Assembly (NCBI GenBank): GCA_963695985.1
Contig: CAVOIC010000011.1
Location: 248,001 to 312,000, forward strand
Length of the DNA: 64,000 nt
Direction: 5' to 3'
From: DATBVX01 sp963695985
GTDB taxonomy: Bacteria > Pseudomonadota > Gammaproteobacteria > Steroidobacterales > Steroidobacteraceae
Shown here: piece by piece, positions 42,215 to 52,237 of the stretch
Layout of the letters: each line of letters opens with the position of its first letter
Numbering within the stretch: position 1 is the first letter of the stretch
Translations under genes and position numbers: made by a program
The notes under the pieces: model-generated
Told to the model about the DNA's origin: nothing
Seen by the model: only the letters and a program-made list of their open reading frames with translations
The model's database searches: none

Positions 42215-43654
42215 TCATCGTCCCGCGGGCATGTACGGCGACTGGATCTGCTGCCATCCGGCTCCGAGTGCCTTGTAAACGGCGACGAGCGACGTCGCTG
42301 AATCGGAGCGGCTCTGCGCCAACAAATCTTCCGCATCGAGCTGGGTGCGTTCGGCGTCGAGCACCTGGAGAAAGTCCGCCACGCCCTCCTCGTAACGCAA
42401 CTGCGCCAGCCGCGTCGCGACGCCGCTAGCCTCGGCGGCGTCTGCCAGCGCCGCTTCGCGGGCGCGCGCCGTCGAGTGGTTGATCAACGCACCTTCCGTG
42501 CCTTCGAGCGCGAGCAACACCGTCTGCTCGTAGCGCGCCAGTGCGCCTTCCGAACTGGCGCGCGCCGCGTTGATGTTCGCGCGCACGTGGCCGAGGTCGA
42601 AGATGCCCCAGGAAATCGAGGGTCCGTAGTGATAGATCTCCGCGCTGTTGTCGCCAAGGGCGCCACGATCCAATCCGTTCCAGCCGAAGCGCCCCGTGAG
42701 AGAGACTTTGGGGAACAGGTCGGACACCGCAACACCGATGAACGCTGTGGCAGCGGCAAGATCGCGCTCAGCGCCACGCACGTCCGGCCGGCGCCGCAAC
42801 CAGTCAGTCGGGTCGCCGACGGGCGTGAACTCGGGGATGGCGGGTATTGGTCGGGGCTCCAGACGCGCGTCGGGCGTTCCGGGCTGATGTGCCGTCAAGA
42901 CGGCCAGCCGGTACTTGGCGCGGGCGATCGCTGCCTCGAGCTGCGGCAGCGTGGCGAGGGTCGTCGACAACTGCGCCTGTGCACGTGCGACATCGAGCTC
43001 CGTGCCACGGCCCGCGTCGAGCCGCTGTTGCGTCAGGTCGCGGGAGCTGCGCTGCACGTCGGCATTGCGTTGCGCCACTTCGTAGCGGCTCTGCAAGCCC
43101 CGCAACTCGAAATAGTTGCGTGCCACTTCGCTTGTGACCGTAACGAAAGCGTCGTCGAGCGAGGCGAGGGCGCTGCCAACCTGAGCGCTGCTCGCCTCGT
43201 AGCCGCGGCGCACGCCGCCGAAGATGTCGATCTCCCAGCTGGCATCGAACCCGGCTTCGTAATAGTCGAAGTGCCGCTGCCTGTCCGACGCGCCGGGCAT
43301 ATCGGTAGGACTCACGCGGGTCTTGGCCTGCAGGCCATTCACGTTCACGACCGGTAGAAAGTCCGATGCCGCGCCGAGACGCAGCGCGCGTGCCTCGTTG
43401 AGGCGTGCGGCGGCGATCCTGAGATCGTGGTTGGCGCTCAGTGCGTCCTGGATCAGGCTTGTCAGCGCCTCATCATCAAACACGGTCCAGAATTGCGAGA
43501 CGACCGGCTGCTCGCGAAACGCGGTGTTCTTTGCGCCTACAAATTCGCCCGGCACTGGCGTGTCGGGTCCTTGTAGTTGGAGGCCCGACCGCGCAGGCGG
43601 TAGTGCGGCGGCCGCAGGAGACCGCACGATGCGCGTGCTTGCGACGTTACGCAT
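42215..43654 (-). CDS. RND efflux outer-membrane factor (OprM/NodT family)
   Basis: 479 residues of TolC-like outer-membrane channel. Typical segments are FWTVFDDEALTSLIQDALSA, FDASWEIDIFGGVRRGYEAS, WLRRRPDVRGAERDLAAATA and YEEGVADFLQVLDAERTQL. Such lipoproteins form the exit duct of a tripartite pump. The first 30 residues lack the expected signal peptide and lipobox, and another frame there reads ASNYKDPT, like the GPxYxxP start of the family, so an indel near 43560-43640 probably hides the true N terminus. It is the last gene of the RND operon and overlaps the permease end. Confidence 0.87.
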   Translation of the reverse strand: MRNVASTRIVRSPAAAALPPARSGLQLQGPDTPVPGEFVGAKNTAFREQPVVSQFWTVFDDEALTSLIQDALSANHDLRIAAARLNEARALRLGAASDFLPVVNVNGLQAKTRVSPTDMPGASDRQRHFDYYEAGFDASWEIDIFGGVRRGYEASSAQVGSALASLDDAFVTVTSEVARNYFELRGLQSRYEVAQRNADVQRSSRDLTQQRLDAGRGTELDVARAQAQLSTTLATLPQLEAAIARAKYRLAVLTAHQPGTPDARLEPRPIPAIPEFTPVGDPTDWLRRRPDVRGAERDLAAATAFIGVAVSDLFPKVSLTGRFGWNGLDRGALGDNSAEIYHYGPSISWGIFDLGHVRANINAARASSEGALARYEQTVLLALEGTEGALINHSTARAREAALADAAEASGVATRLAQLRYEEGVADFLQVLDAERTQLDAEDLLAQSRSDSATSLVAVYKALGAGWQQIQSPYMPAGR

Positions 43655-46600
43655 GTTCACCTCGCGGCGCGACAACGGGTGACTGGGGCGCTCGCGTGCG
43701 TGACCCCGGAAGCGCTCGCGCGAGCCGCTGCACGAGCACGTAAAACACCGGCGTCAGGAACAGACCGAAAATGTCACGCCGAGCATGCCGGCGAACACGG
43801 CGACGCCGATCGCCTGGCGCATTTCCGCGCCCGCGCCCGTGGCCAGCGACGAGGGGCACTACGCCCATGATGAACGCGAGCGAGGTCATCAGGATCGGGC
43901 CGCAGCCGCAGGCCGGCCGCTTCGATCGCGGCAGCCGCGGGCGTCAGGCCCTGGTCCTGGCGCACCTTGGCGAACTCGACGATCAGGATCGCGTTCTTGC
44001 AGGCGAGGCCGACCAGCACGAAGAGCGCGATCTGCGTGAAGATGTTGTTGTCGCCGCGATGAGCCACACGCCGGTGATCGCGCATAGCAGGCACATCGGC
44101 ACGATCAGGATGATCGCGAGCGGCAGCGCCCAGCTCTCGTAGAGCGCCGCGAGTACCAGGAACACGAACAGCACGCACAGCGGGAACACGAACAGTGCCG
44201 TGTTACCCGCCGTGGTTTCCTGGTACGTGAGATCGGTCCACTCGAACTTGACGCCGTTCGGCAGCGTCTCGTTGAGAATGCGCGAAATTTCGCGCAGCGC
44301 CTGGCCGCTGCTGAAACCGGGTGCCGGCCCTCCGTTCATGTCGGCGACGAGATAGCCGTTGTAGCGCAGGACGCGATCCGGACCATTGGTCTGGTTGATC
44401 GTCACCAGCGATCCCAGCGGCACCATCTCGCCCTGGCTGTTACGCGTCTTGAGAAGCCGGATGTCCTCGGGCCGCGCGCGGTATTGCGCGTCTGCCTGCG
44501 CAATCACCTGGTAGGTGCGACCGAAGCGATTGAAGTCATTGACGTAGAGCGATCCCAGGTACACCTGCATCGCTTCGAACACATCGGTGATCGCGACGCC
44601 CTGTTCCTTGGCGCGCACACGGTCGACGTCCGCGGTGATCTGCGGCACGTTGATGGTGTAGCTCGAGAACACGCCCGCGAGCTTCGGATCCTGGTAGACC
44701 TTGGCGAGTGCTCCCTGCAGCGCGCCGTAGAGTTCGTCGTAGCCGAGATTGGCGCGGTCTTCGATCTGCAGCGCGAAGCCACCCAAGGTGCCGAGGCCCA
44801 TTGACCGGCGGCGGCGGGAACACGCCGATGTAGGCGTCCTGGATGCTCGGCGAGCTGCTGGTTGAGCGCCTGCGCGATTGCGGGCCCGCTCAGCGTTCCT
44901 TGCTCTTGCGTTCATCGAACGGCTTGAGCCGGAAGAACACGATGCCGGCGTTGGAGCTGTTGGTGAAACCCTTGATTGAAAGACCAGGGAACGCCACCGC
45001 GCCATCGACGCCGGGATGTCTTCAGCCCGATGTCGGACATGCGGCGGATCACCTGCTCGGTGCGATCGAGCGAGGCGGCGTCCGGCAACTGCGCGAAGGC
45101 GATCAGGTAGAGCTTGTCCTGGGTCGGAATGAATCCGGGCGGGACCAGCCGGAACATGAGCCACGTGAGACCGATCAGCACCGCATAGACGACAGCGGCC
45201 GCGCCCTTGCGACCGATGACATGCTTCGACGCCTGCCGAATAGCGCTCGGAGGAGCGATGGAAGAAACGATTGAAAGGACGGAACACCCAGCCGAACAGC
45301 CGATCGATGATGCGCGTCGCGACATCGGGCGCCGCGCCGTGTGGCTTGAGCAGCACCGCGCACAGCGCCGGGCTCAGCGTCAGGGAATTGAACGCCGAGA
45401 TTACGGTGGAGATGGCGATGGTGAGCGCGAACTGCTTGTAGAACTGGCCGGTGAGTCCGGAGATGAAAGCAATCGGCACGAACACGGCACACAGCACGAG
45501 TGCGATCGCGATGATCGGGCCCGCTCACTTCCTCCATCGCGCGGTAGGCGGCGTCGCGCGGACTCAAGCCCGCGTTCGATGTTGCGCTCGACGTTTTCCA
45601 CCACGACGATCGCATCGTCGACCACGATACCGATCGCGAGCACCAACCCGAACAGCGACAGATTGTTGATCGAGAATCCGAACGCCAGCATCAGCCCGAA
45701 GGTGCCGACGATCGAGATCGGCACGGCGAGCAAGCGGGATGATCGAGGCGCGCCAGGTCTGCAGGAACAACACGACCACGATCACGACCAGCGCCACGGC
45801 CTCGAGCAGCGTCTCGATGACCGCGATGATCGACTGGCGGACGAAGATCGTGGTGTCGTAGACGATCTGGTAATCGACGCCCTCGGGGAAATTCTTCTTG
45901 ATCTCCGCCATCATCTTGCGCACGTTGTCGGAGAGGTCAAGCGCGTTCGCGCCCGGCTTCAACGCGATCGGCAGCGCGACTGCCGGCTTGTTGTTGAGAA
46001 GGCTGCGCAGCGAATAAGTACCAGCACCGAGCTCGATGCGCGCAACGTCCCTGAGACGCGTCACCGAGCCGTCGGGCGCTGACTTGACGATGATGTTGCC
46101 GAATTCCTCTTCGGTAACCAGCCGTCCGGTGGCGTTCACGCTCAGCTGATATTCGACCTCGGGCGGTGCGGGCTGACCGCCGAGCACGCCAGCCGCGACC
46201 TGCACGTTCTGCTCGCGGATCGCCCGCACCACATCGCCCGCGGTCAGGTCGCGGGAAGCGACCTTCTGCGGATCGAGCCAGACGCGCATCGAGTAGTCGC
46301 CGGCGCCGAACACACGCACTTCGCCGACGCCCGGAAGCCGCGCCAGCTGATCGCGCACCTGCAGGACTGCGTAGTTGCGCAGGTACACCATGTCGTAGCG
46401 GTCGTCGGGCGAGTACAGGTGCACGACCATCAGGAGATCGGGCGAGCTCTTCAGCGTCGTTGACGCCGAAGCGCCGCACGTCCTCAGGCAGGCGCGGCAG
46501 CGCCTGGGACACGCGGTTCTGGACCTGCACCTGCGCGATGTCGATGTCGGTGCCGACCTTGAAGGTGACCGTGAGCGTCATCAGGCCGTCCGTCGTCGAC

Positions 46601-46849
46601 TGCGAGGACATGTAGAGCATGTTCTCGACGCCGTTGATTTCCTGCTCCAGCGGCGCCGCGACCGTTTCGGCGATCACCTTGGGATTGGCGCCCGGGTACG
46701 TCGCACGCACGACCACGGAAGGCGGCACGACCTCCGGGTACTGGCTCACCGGGAGCTTGCCAGACGGCGATCGCTCCGGTGATGAAGACGATCGTGGAGA
46801 GGACCGCCGCGAAGATCGGGCGATCGATGAAGAATTGCGCGAACTTCAT
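43647..46849 (-). pseudogene. RND efflux permease (AcrB/MexB type), broken by about a dozen single-base indels
   Basis: Starting at MKFAQFFIDRPIFAAVLS, the reading frame changes about every 50-700 bases, but AcrB-type sequence continues in another frame each time. Recognisable pieces include ATYPGANPKVIAETVAAPLE, FGLVLAIGIVVDDAIVVVEN (with the proton-relay Asp pair), LSPALCAVLLKPHG, VYLGSLYVNDFNRFGRTYQV and FVLVGLACKNAILIVEFAK. Extra single bases appear near 46759, 46460, 45733, 45566, 45521, 45227, 45019, 44848, 44798, 43899 and 43843; bases seem missing near 44053 and 43767. Removing or adding them restores a full permease of normal length. As written it cannot be translated. Sequencing error is as likely as true decay. 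Confidence 0.82.
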
Positions 46850-46855
46850 AGGGCT

Positions 46856-48108
46856 TTACGCGGTTCGGTGTTTTGCGACACTTGCGTTGTGTCCACCGAC
46901 TTCCGGCAGGCGCGCGGAAGGCGGTACGTCCTGATCCATGGGCACGGTCTGCGGCGAGACCGGCATCCCGGGGCGCACGTGCTGCACGCCGTTCACGACG
47001 ATGATCTCGCCCGGCTGCAGGCCATCCAGCACCACACGCAGTCCCTGCACCACCCGGCCGATCTTGACCGGCCGGTAGCTCAGCGTCTTGTCGGGGCCGA
47101 CCACGAGCACGAACTTCTGGTTCTGATCGGTGCCGATCGCACGATCATTGATCGAGGATCGCGTTGTACTGCGCCGCTGCCGAGCAGCTTGATGCGCGCG
47201 AACAAGTCCGGGCGTGAAGAGCCCGTCGGGGTTGTGAAAGATGGCGCGACCGCGGATCGTGCCGGTCGCCGGGTCGAGCTGGTTGTCGACGAAGGTCATG
47301 TGGCCGGGATGCGGAAACCCCTCTTCGTTGGCGAGTCCCATCCAGACGGGATTCGGCTCATCGCGCGAGCTGGCGCGTTCGCCGCTCTTCGACATGGCCG
47401 CGTACTTGAGGTAGATCTGCTCATCGCCGGTGAACTCGACGTAGACGGGGTCGATGGATACGACGGTCGTGAGGAGCGTCGCCTGCTCGCCGCTGCCGAC
47501 GAGGTTGCCAGGGGTCACTTCGGCCTTGCTGACCCGACCCTCGATCGGCGAGACGACTTGCGTGAATTCCAGATTGAGCCGCGCGACTTCGACGGCCGCG
47601 GCTGCAGCCTCGACGGCGGAGCTGGTCTCGTGCGCGCGGTTGACACGCTCGTCGTACTCTTCCTGGGAGATGGCACGCGCCGCGAGCAGGCGCTCGGCAC
47701 GTTCCACTTCGTTACGCGCGAGCTCGGCGCGGGTCTTGGCGGCAGTCGCCTCGGCCTGGGCACCTTGCAAGCTCGGCACGGTACGGACGCGGGTCGATGA
47801 CGAAGAGCAGGTCGCCCTTCTTGACGCGGCCACCTTCGATGAAGGCGACGCGCTCGATGTAGCCGGACACGCGCGGGCGGATCTCGACGCGAATCGATCG
47901 CCTGAATGCGCCCGGTGAACTCGTCCCAGTCGTTGACCTTGCGCTCGACGACCTTGGCGACGCTCACCTGCGGCGCGGGCGCCGAGGGAGCCGCCTGGGG
48001 GGCGCAGGCCGCGGCCAGCGCAGCGCCGATGCCGATCAATCCGATCCGCAGGAGATGCAGTAAACGCGGATTCGTCCGCGCGACGAGTCTGAAAGTGTTT
48101 GCGTGCAT
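46856..48108 (-). pseudogene. RND periplasmic adaptor (membrane fusion protein), broken by several indels
   Basis: The N-terminal frame starts MHANTFRLVARTNPRLL, with a lipobox (AALAAAC) and QVSVAKVVERKVNDWDEF, the usual start of an AcrA/MexA-type lipoprotein. After a break near 47890 the sequence goes on in other frames: FVIDPRPYRAEL, the helical hairpin RAELARNEVERAERLLAARA, the lipoyl/barrel part VVSPIEGRVSKAEVTPGNL and a C-terminal part ending KHRTA. Extra single bases are evident near 47890, 47762, 47204 and 47153. It lies 6 bases upstream of the permease gene and downstream of the LysR gene. Function is lost as written. Confidence 0.8.
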
Positions 48109-48219
48109 GGGCTGTATCCCTTCCAACGGCGGCCGTCCGATTGGTCGCCGGGGCAGGAAGGGTAGGCGGTGGGGCGAACGCGAAAAAGCGCGCCGCCGAA
48201 TTTCACTGGTGCCCGAAGA

Positions 48220-49143
48220 TCAAGAATCAGCGTTGGGTCCGCTGCGGCCATTCCCCGGGAACAGAGTGATTAGAAAATCTACAAATGCCTGCACCTTGGG
48301 CGTTGGATGACGATCCTTGACAAACAGCGCCGAGACCGGCCGCTGCAGCGTAAAGCGCCACTCCGGCAGCACCCGCATGAGCAGTCCGGCGGCGACCGGT
48401 CGCTCGCTCATGAAGCCCATGATCGGTGCGATGCCGGCGCCGGCAATCGCGGCCTCGAGGAGCGCTTCCGGACTGTCTACCAGCACGCGACCAGCCACCG
48501 AGAGTTGCCGGACGACACCGTCGCGCACCAAGGCCCACTCGACCACGCGCCCGGTGTTGGGGTTGAAAAAGCGGATGCAGTCATGGTCCTTGAGGTCGTC
48601 GGGATCGCGCGGCGTGCCGCGCCGCGCCAGGTAGTCCGGTGAAGCGATGACGACGACGTCGGGGTTCCACAGCCGGCGCGCAACGAGCCGTGAGTCGGTG
48701 AGCTCGCCAACGCGCACCGCCACATCGATGGCTTCATTCACCAGGTCGGAGAGGCGGTCGGAAAAGCTCATCTGCAGAGTCACGTCCGGGTACTGCGCCA
48801 GGAAGCGCGGCAGTGCCGGCAGGACATATTCACGTGCCAGTGACAAAGGCATGTCGACCCGCAGCCGCCCGCGCGGCCGCTGCCGCGTCTCCACGATTTC
48901 GGCTTCGGCATCCTGCAGCTGGCTTACGAGCGACTGGCAGCGTGCGTAGAATGTGCCGCCGACATCGGTCAGGCTGAGTGAGCGGGTCGTACGATTGAGA
49001 AGGCGAATGCCGAGCCGTTCCTCCAGGCGTGATACCGACTTGCTGACGGCGGAGGGAGTAACGCCCAGTTGGTTGGCGGCCGCGACGAAGCTTCCCGACG
49101 CCACGACGCGGACGAAAGTCACGATGTCACCCAGGTTGTCCAC
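48220..49143 (-). CDS. LysR-family transcriptional regulator
   Basis: 307 residues: N-terminal helix-turn-helix (FVAAANQLGVTPSAVSKSVS then RLEERLGIRLLNRTTRSL) and a C-terminal effector-binding domain. The GTG at 49143 is chosen because AAGGAGG lies nine bases upstream. It resembles the large group of LysR regulators beside RND pumps or oxidoreductases. It stands upstream of the RND operon on the same strand and is divergent from the NmrA-like gene, so either may be its target. Unlike the pump genes it is intact. Confidence 0.92.
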   Translation of the reverse strand: MDNLGDIVTFVRVVASGSFVAAANQLGVTPSAVSKSVSRLEERLGIRLLNRTTRSLSLTDVGGTFYARCQSLVSQLQDAEAEIVETRQRPRGRLRVDMPLSLAREYVLPALPRFLAQYPDVTLQMSFSDRLSDLVNEAIDVAVRVGELTDSRLVARRLWNPDVVVIASPDYLARRGTPRDPDDLKDHDCIRFFNPNTGRVVEWALVRDGVVRQLSVAGRVLVDSPEALLEAAIAGAGIAPIMGFMSERPVAAGLLMRVLPEWRFTLQRPVSALFVKDRHPTPKVQAFVDFLITLFPGNGRSGPNADS

Positions 49144-49270
49144 GAACAGGCGCCTCCTTGCGCACAATTATTGATGAGCGGATGTCACCAGTGAAGTTCA
49201 ATTACACCCATTTATTGTTACCGCGAGTCCACCTAGGCTGTGCGCACAGTATGGCCAGGGGCAATTGTCG

Positions 49271-50137
49271 ATGTGGTTGGTGACGCACGCGAGTGGAACT
49301 ATCGGTAAGGCCGTGGCTGCGGCAGCCACGGCCCGTGGACAGCGTCTGCGCCTGATGGTTCGCGATACCGCGCAGGCTCCCGCCGACTTTGGCAGTCACG
49401 AGCTGGTGGCGGGCAGCTTTGCCGATCCGGCATCACTGGCGGTAGCCGTGAAGGGTGTGACGGGCGTCGTGCTGATCGCGCCACTCGGCCCCGAAGTCCC
49501 CGAATGGCACGCTGCGGTCGCGAGCGCGGCGAAAGAGGCGGGCGTTACCCGACTGATACAGGTGAGCTCGCTTGGCGCCGACCCGCAGTCGCGCCTGCGT
49601 TTGCTGCGCTGGCACGGGGAGGCGGAGGCGCGCGTCGCAGGGCTTTTTGGCCCTGTTGTCGTGCTGCGGCCGGCGCTGTGCATGCAGGTTCTGCTGAAAC
49701 AAGCCGTGCAGATTTCCGGTCGCGGGCGGATCGAAGCCCCGGCGCGCGGCGGACGCTGGCCGCTGGTCGACGCCAGAGACGTTGGCGATGTCGCCTTGCA
49801 TGTCATCGAGCGCGGAGCGAAGCCCGAAGTGCTCGAGCTTACCGGTCCACAGGCGCTCGACTACTTCGAGATTGCGCAGCAATGTTCGACGGCGCTGCAG
49901 CGCCATGTCGGCTACGTGGACGTCTGCAGTCCACGTGCTCGTGGCACTCTTGAAGCTCGCCGTCTGTCCCCGCGGCTGATCGAGGGATTGCTCGAATACT
50001 GGGACTATGCGGCGGCCGGTGCCCTCCCCATGGAAGTGACTGACGACCTACCACGCCTGCTCGGCCGGCCGGCACATACGCTGGGTGACTTCCTGCATGA
50101 CACGCTGCCCGAGTTTCTCCGGGCCGCGAGCGCGTAG
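49271..50137 (+). CDS. NmrA-like NAD(P)-binding protein
   Basis: 288 residues of the atypical SDR type. The N terminus reads WLVTHASGTIGKAVAAAA, where the usual TGATGxxG nucleotide loop has His in place of the first Gly. Further motifs are VVLIAPLGPEVPEWHAA and RLIQVSSLGADPQ. Such proteins sense redox or act as NAD(P)H-dependent reductases. ATG 49271 has AGGGG nine bases upstream. It is divergent from the LysR gene, a classic regulator-target pairing. Confidence 0.82.
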   Translation: MWLVTHASGTIGKAVAAAATARGQRLRLMVRDTAQAPADFGSHELVAGSFADPASLAVAVKGVTGVVLIAPLGPEVPEWHAAVASAAKEAGVTRLIQVSSLGADPQSRLRLLRWHGEAEARVAGLFGPVVVLRPALCMQVLLKQAVQISGRGRIEAPARGGRWPLVDARDVGDVALHVIERGAKPEVLELTGPQALDYFEIAQQCSTALQRHVGYVDVCSPRARGTLEARRLSPRLIEGLLEYWDYAAAGALPMEVTDDLPRLLGRPAHTLGDFLHDTLPEFLRAASA

Positions 50138-50155
50138 AACTGCCGCCCGCACTAT

Positions 50156-51334
50156 CTACTCTGGCGTCAGGATCAAGGTGCGTGTGTCGGCACGCGGCGG
50201 CGCGCTGGGCAGTGAGCCGCGGATGCGCTCCAACACCTGTGCAGCGGTTGCGCGCCAGCCCGTGAGCTTGCCCCCGTAGATGCCCAGCACGCGCGGTCGC
50301 TGCGCGCGATCGCTGACCAGCACGGTCTCACGTGAGCGGTGAAACGCATGTCCTGCGCCGGTGGGCAATACGCGCACGCCGGCGAAGGCGTCGAGCAGAT
50401 CTGCGACCTGCAGCTGTGCGTGGCGCGGAAAGTAGTGCCGCAGCACGTTCACGAGGTAGTGCTTCTCGGCGGTGAGCGGCTGGACGTTGTCGGGGCTGCC
50501 TCGAAGGCGGGTCTCGGTCGTGCCCACGAGCATGTTGCCGTGCCAGGGCATCACAAATACCGCGCGCCCGTCACGCGGGCTCTCGACGTAGTAGATCCCG
50601 TTCTCGATCACATCGCGCACCACGATGTGGGCACCCTGCACGAGCTCGACTCGCGGTGACGGCACGCGCGGCGAAATGCGATCCATGACCTGAGCCACCC
50701 ACGGCCCGGCCGCGTTCACCAGCACTCGCGCCACGCATTCCTCGGGGATACCGTCACGCGTGTAGCGTGTGACCACCGTATCGGCACGCAGCTCGGCACC
50801 GTAGAAGTCGGCGGGCAGCGCGATCTCTGCCCCGAGAGAGAGTGCAGAGCGCATTACTGCGCGAGTCAGTGCAGCATCGTCGGTCTGCGCGTCGAGGTAA
50901 CGCAGCACTGTGACCAGGCCGCGCGTTTGCAGTCCATCGAGCAGTGGCCATTCGTTTTTCGGCAGCGTTGCGAAGCGCGTCTCGGGGCCGAGGCCACCGA
51001 GCAACGCGTAGAGTGACAGTCCGAGGCGCAGCTGCCACGGACGGCGCCGGGTGGTGCGATACACGGGGAGGATGAAGGGTTTGAGCTGAACCAGCTCCGG
51101 TGCAATGTTCAGCAGAATGTGGCGCTCACGCAGGCTCTCACGCACCAGGCGAAACTGTCCGCTCTCGAGGTAGCGCAGACCGCCGTGAATCAACTTGCTC
51201 GAACGGCTCGAGGTGCCGGCCGCGAGCGTTCTCTTCTCCAGCAGCAGCACCGAATGCCCGGCTGCAGCGGTCGCCTGCGCCACGCCGACGCCATGAATGC
51301 CGCCGCCGACCACGACGACGTCAACGTGCTTCAT
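50156..51334 (-). CDS. glpD: FAD-dependent glycerol-3-phosphate dehydrogenase, short form
   Basis: 392 residues of the GlpD/DAO type: FAD loop VVVGGGIHGVGVAQATAAAG, LIHGGLRYLESGQFRLVRES and VNAAGPWVAQVMD, ending with YGGKLTGWRATA. It oxidises glycerol-3-phosphate to dihydroxyacetone phosphate and passes electrons to quinone at the inner membrane. E. coli GlpD has about 500 residues; the C-terminal helical domain is missing here, so this is a short variant. Its start overlaps the end of the glycerophosphodiesterase gene by 14 bases. Confidence 0.87.
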   Translation of the reverse strand: MKHVDVVVVGGGIHGVGVAQATAAAGHSVLLLEKRTLAAGTSSRSSKLIHGGLRYLESGQFRLVRESLRERHILLNIAPELVQLKPFILPVYRTTRRRPWQLRLGLSLYALLGGLGPETRFATLPKNEWPLLDGLQTRGLVTVLRYLDAQTDDAALTRAVMRSALSLGAEIALPADFYGAELRADTVVTRYTRDGIPEECVARVLVNAAGPWVAQVMDRISPRVPSPRVELVQGAHIVVRDVIENGIYYVESPRDGRAVFVMPWHGNMLVGTTETRLRGSPDNVQPLTAEKHYLVNVLRHYFPRHAQLQVADLLDAFAGVRVLPTGAGHAFHRSRETVLVSDRAQRPRVLGIYGGKLTGWRATAAQVLERIRGSLPSAPPRADTRTLILTPE

Positions 51335-52115
51335 CCGGCCCCTTGGGGTTGGCGCGAGCAGCGAGATCGCGAATTGCCTGGATCATCGGCTTGACGGCCA
51401 TCGTCTCGATGAAATCCACGCCGCGCCCGGCGAGCGACAGCGCGAGTTCGACGCTCTCGACCTCGTAAATCGCCCAGCGCCACGGGCCGCGCCAGAGCCG
51501 CTCACTGCCCGGCGGCAGCTTTTCGTGATCGCAGAACAGAAACTGCGGCTTCAGGGCCTCGAACTTCAGCCGCGCGTGGCCGTCGTATTCACTCAGCACC
51601 CACCCGATCGCGAATGAGCCGTGCTGACGTGCCATGTGCACCGCGGGCAGGTCGAACGAAATGACGACGCAGCGCGAACGCACCGGCTTCAGGATCTCGA
51701 GCACCCGTGCTACCACCTGCTCATGCCCGAAGCGACGCAGGCTGGCACGCTTGATTTCGACGAAGGCCGTGATCTCGTGACGCTCCTTGAGGAACTCCAC
51801 GACCTCGGCGAGCGTCGGAATCACTACGCCATTGAAGCGGCCGCCCAGGCGCTCGGCTTCGTTGACTTCGATGCGGCCGAGTTCTGCGGCGGGATAGTCG
51901 AACACGGAACCCGGGATGCCCGCGGTTCGCACCAGCTCATGGTCATGGATTACGACGGGCACACCGTCGCCGGACAGATGCACGTCGAACTCGAGAAAGC
52001 GCACGCCGAGCTCCACCGCCGAACGCAACGCCGGCAGTGTGTTCTCGGGAAAATCGCGCGCATTGCCGCGGTGGGCAATGAGATGAATGAGCCGATGAGT
52101 GAGGGGCCCGGGCAT
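51321..52115 (-). CDS. ugpQ: Glycerophosphodiester phosphodiesterase
   Basis: 264 residues of the GDPD TIM barrel. The catalytic signature LIAHRGNARDFPENTLPALR lies near the start, followed by FLEFDVHLSGDGVPVVIHDH with the metal-binding Glu/Asp and second His. It releases glycerol-3-phosphate from glycerophosphodiesters in the cytoplasm (no signal peptide). The product is the substrate of GlpD, whose gene overlaps the 3' end by 14 bases. The ATG at 52115 is chosen over a longer frame. Confidence 0.9.
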   Translation of the reverse strand: MPGPLTHRLIHLIAHRGNARDFPENTLPALRSAVELGVRFLEFDVHLSGDGVPVVIHDHELVRTAGIPGSVFDYPAAELGRIEVNEAERLGGRFNGVVIPTLAEVVEFLKERHEITAFVEIKRASLRRFGHEQVVARVLEILKPVRSRCVVISFDLPAVHMARQHGSFAIGWVLSEYDGHARLKFEALKPQFLFCDHEKLPPGSERLWRGPWRWAIYEVESVELALSLAGRGVDFIETMAVKPMIQAIRDLAARANPKGPDEAR

Positions 52116-52237
52116 CTCGTCAGCGTGGAGCGGTGCGCGCGCACGTCTGTCGCACAATTCCGACAACAGTCCACGTTCTCATCACGCCGGCCCTGTGCAA
52201 GGATGAGTCGCCGCGGACATTACACGAGGATCGCCCC

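Noticed and set aside
43647..46849. Programmed ribosomal frameshifting in the RND permease
   Set aside because: There are about a dozen breaks, most at sites without slippery sequences, so programmed shifting cannot explain them.
49144..49270. LysR operator in the intergenic region
   Set aside because: The region is divergent and AT-richer, but I could not find a convincing T-N11-A palindrome, so no site is called.
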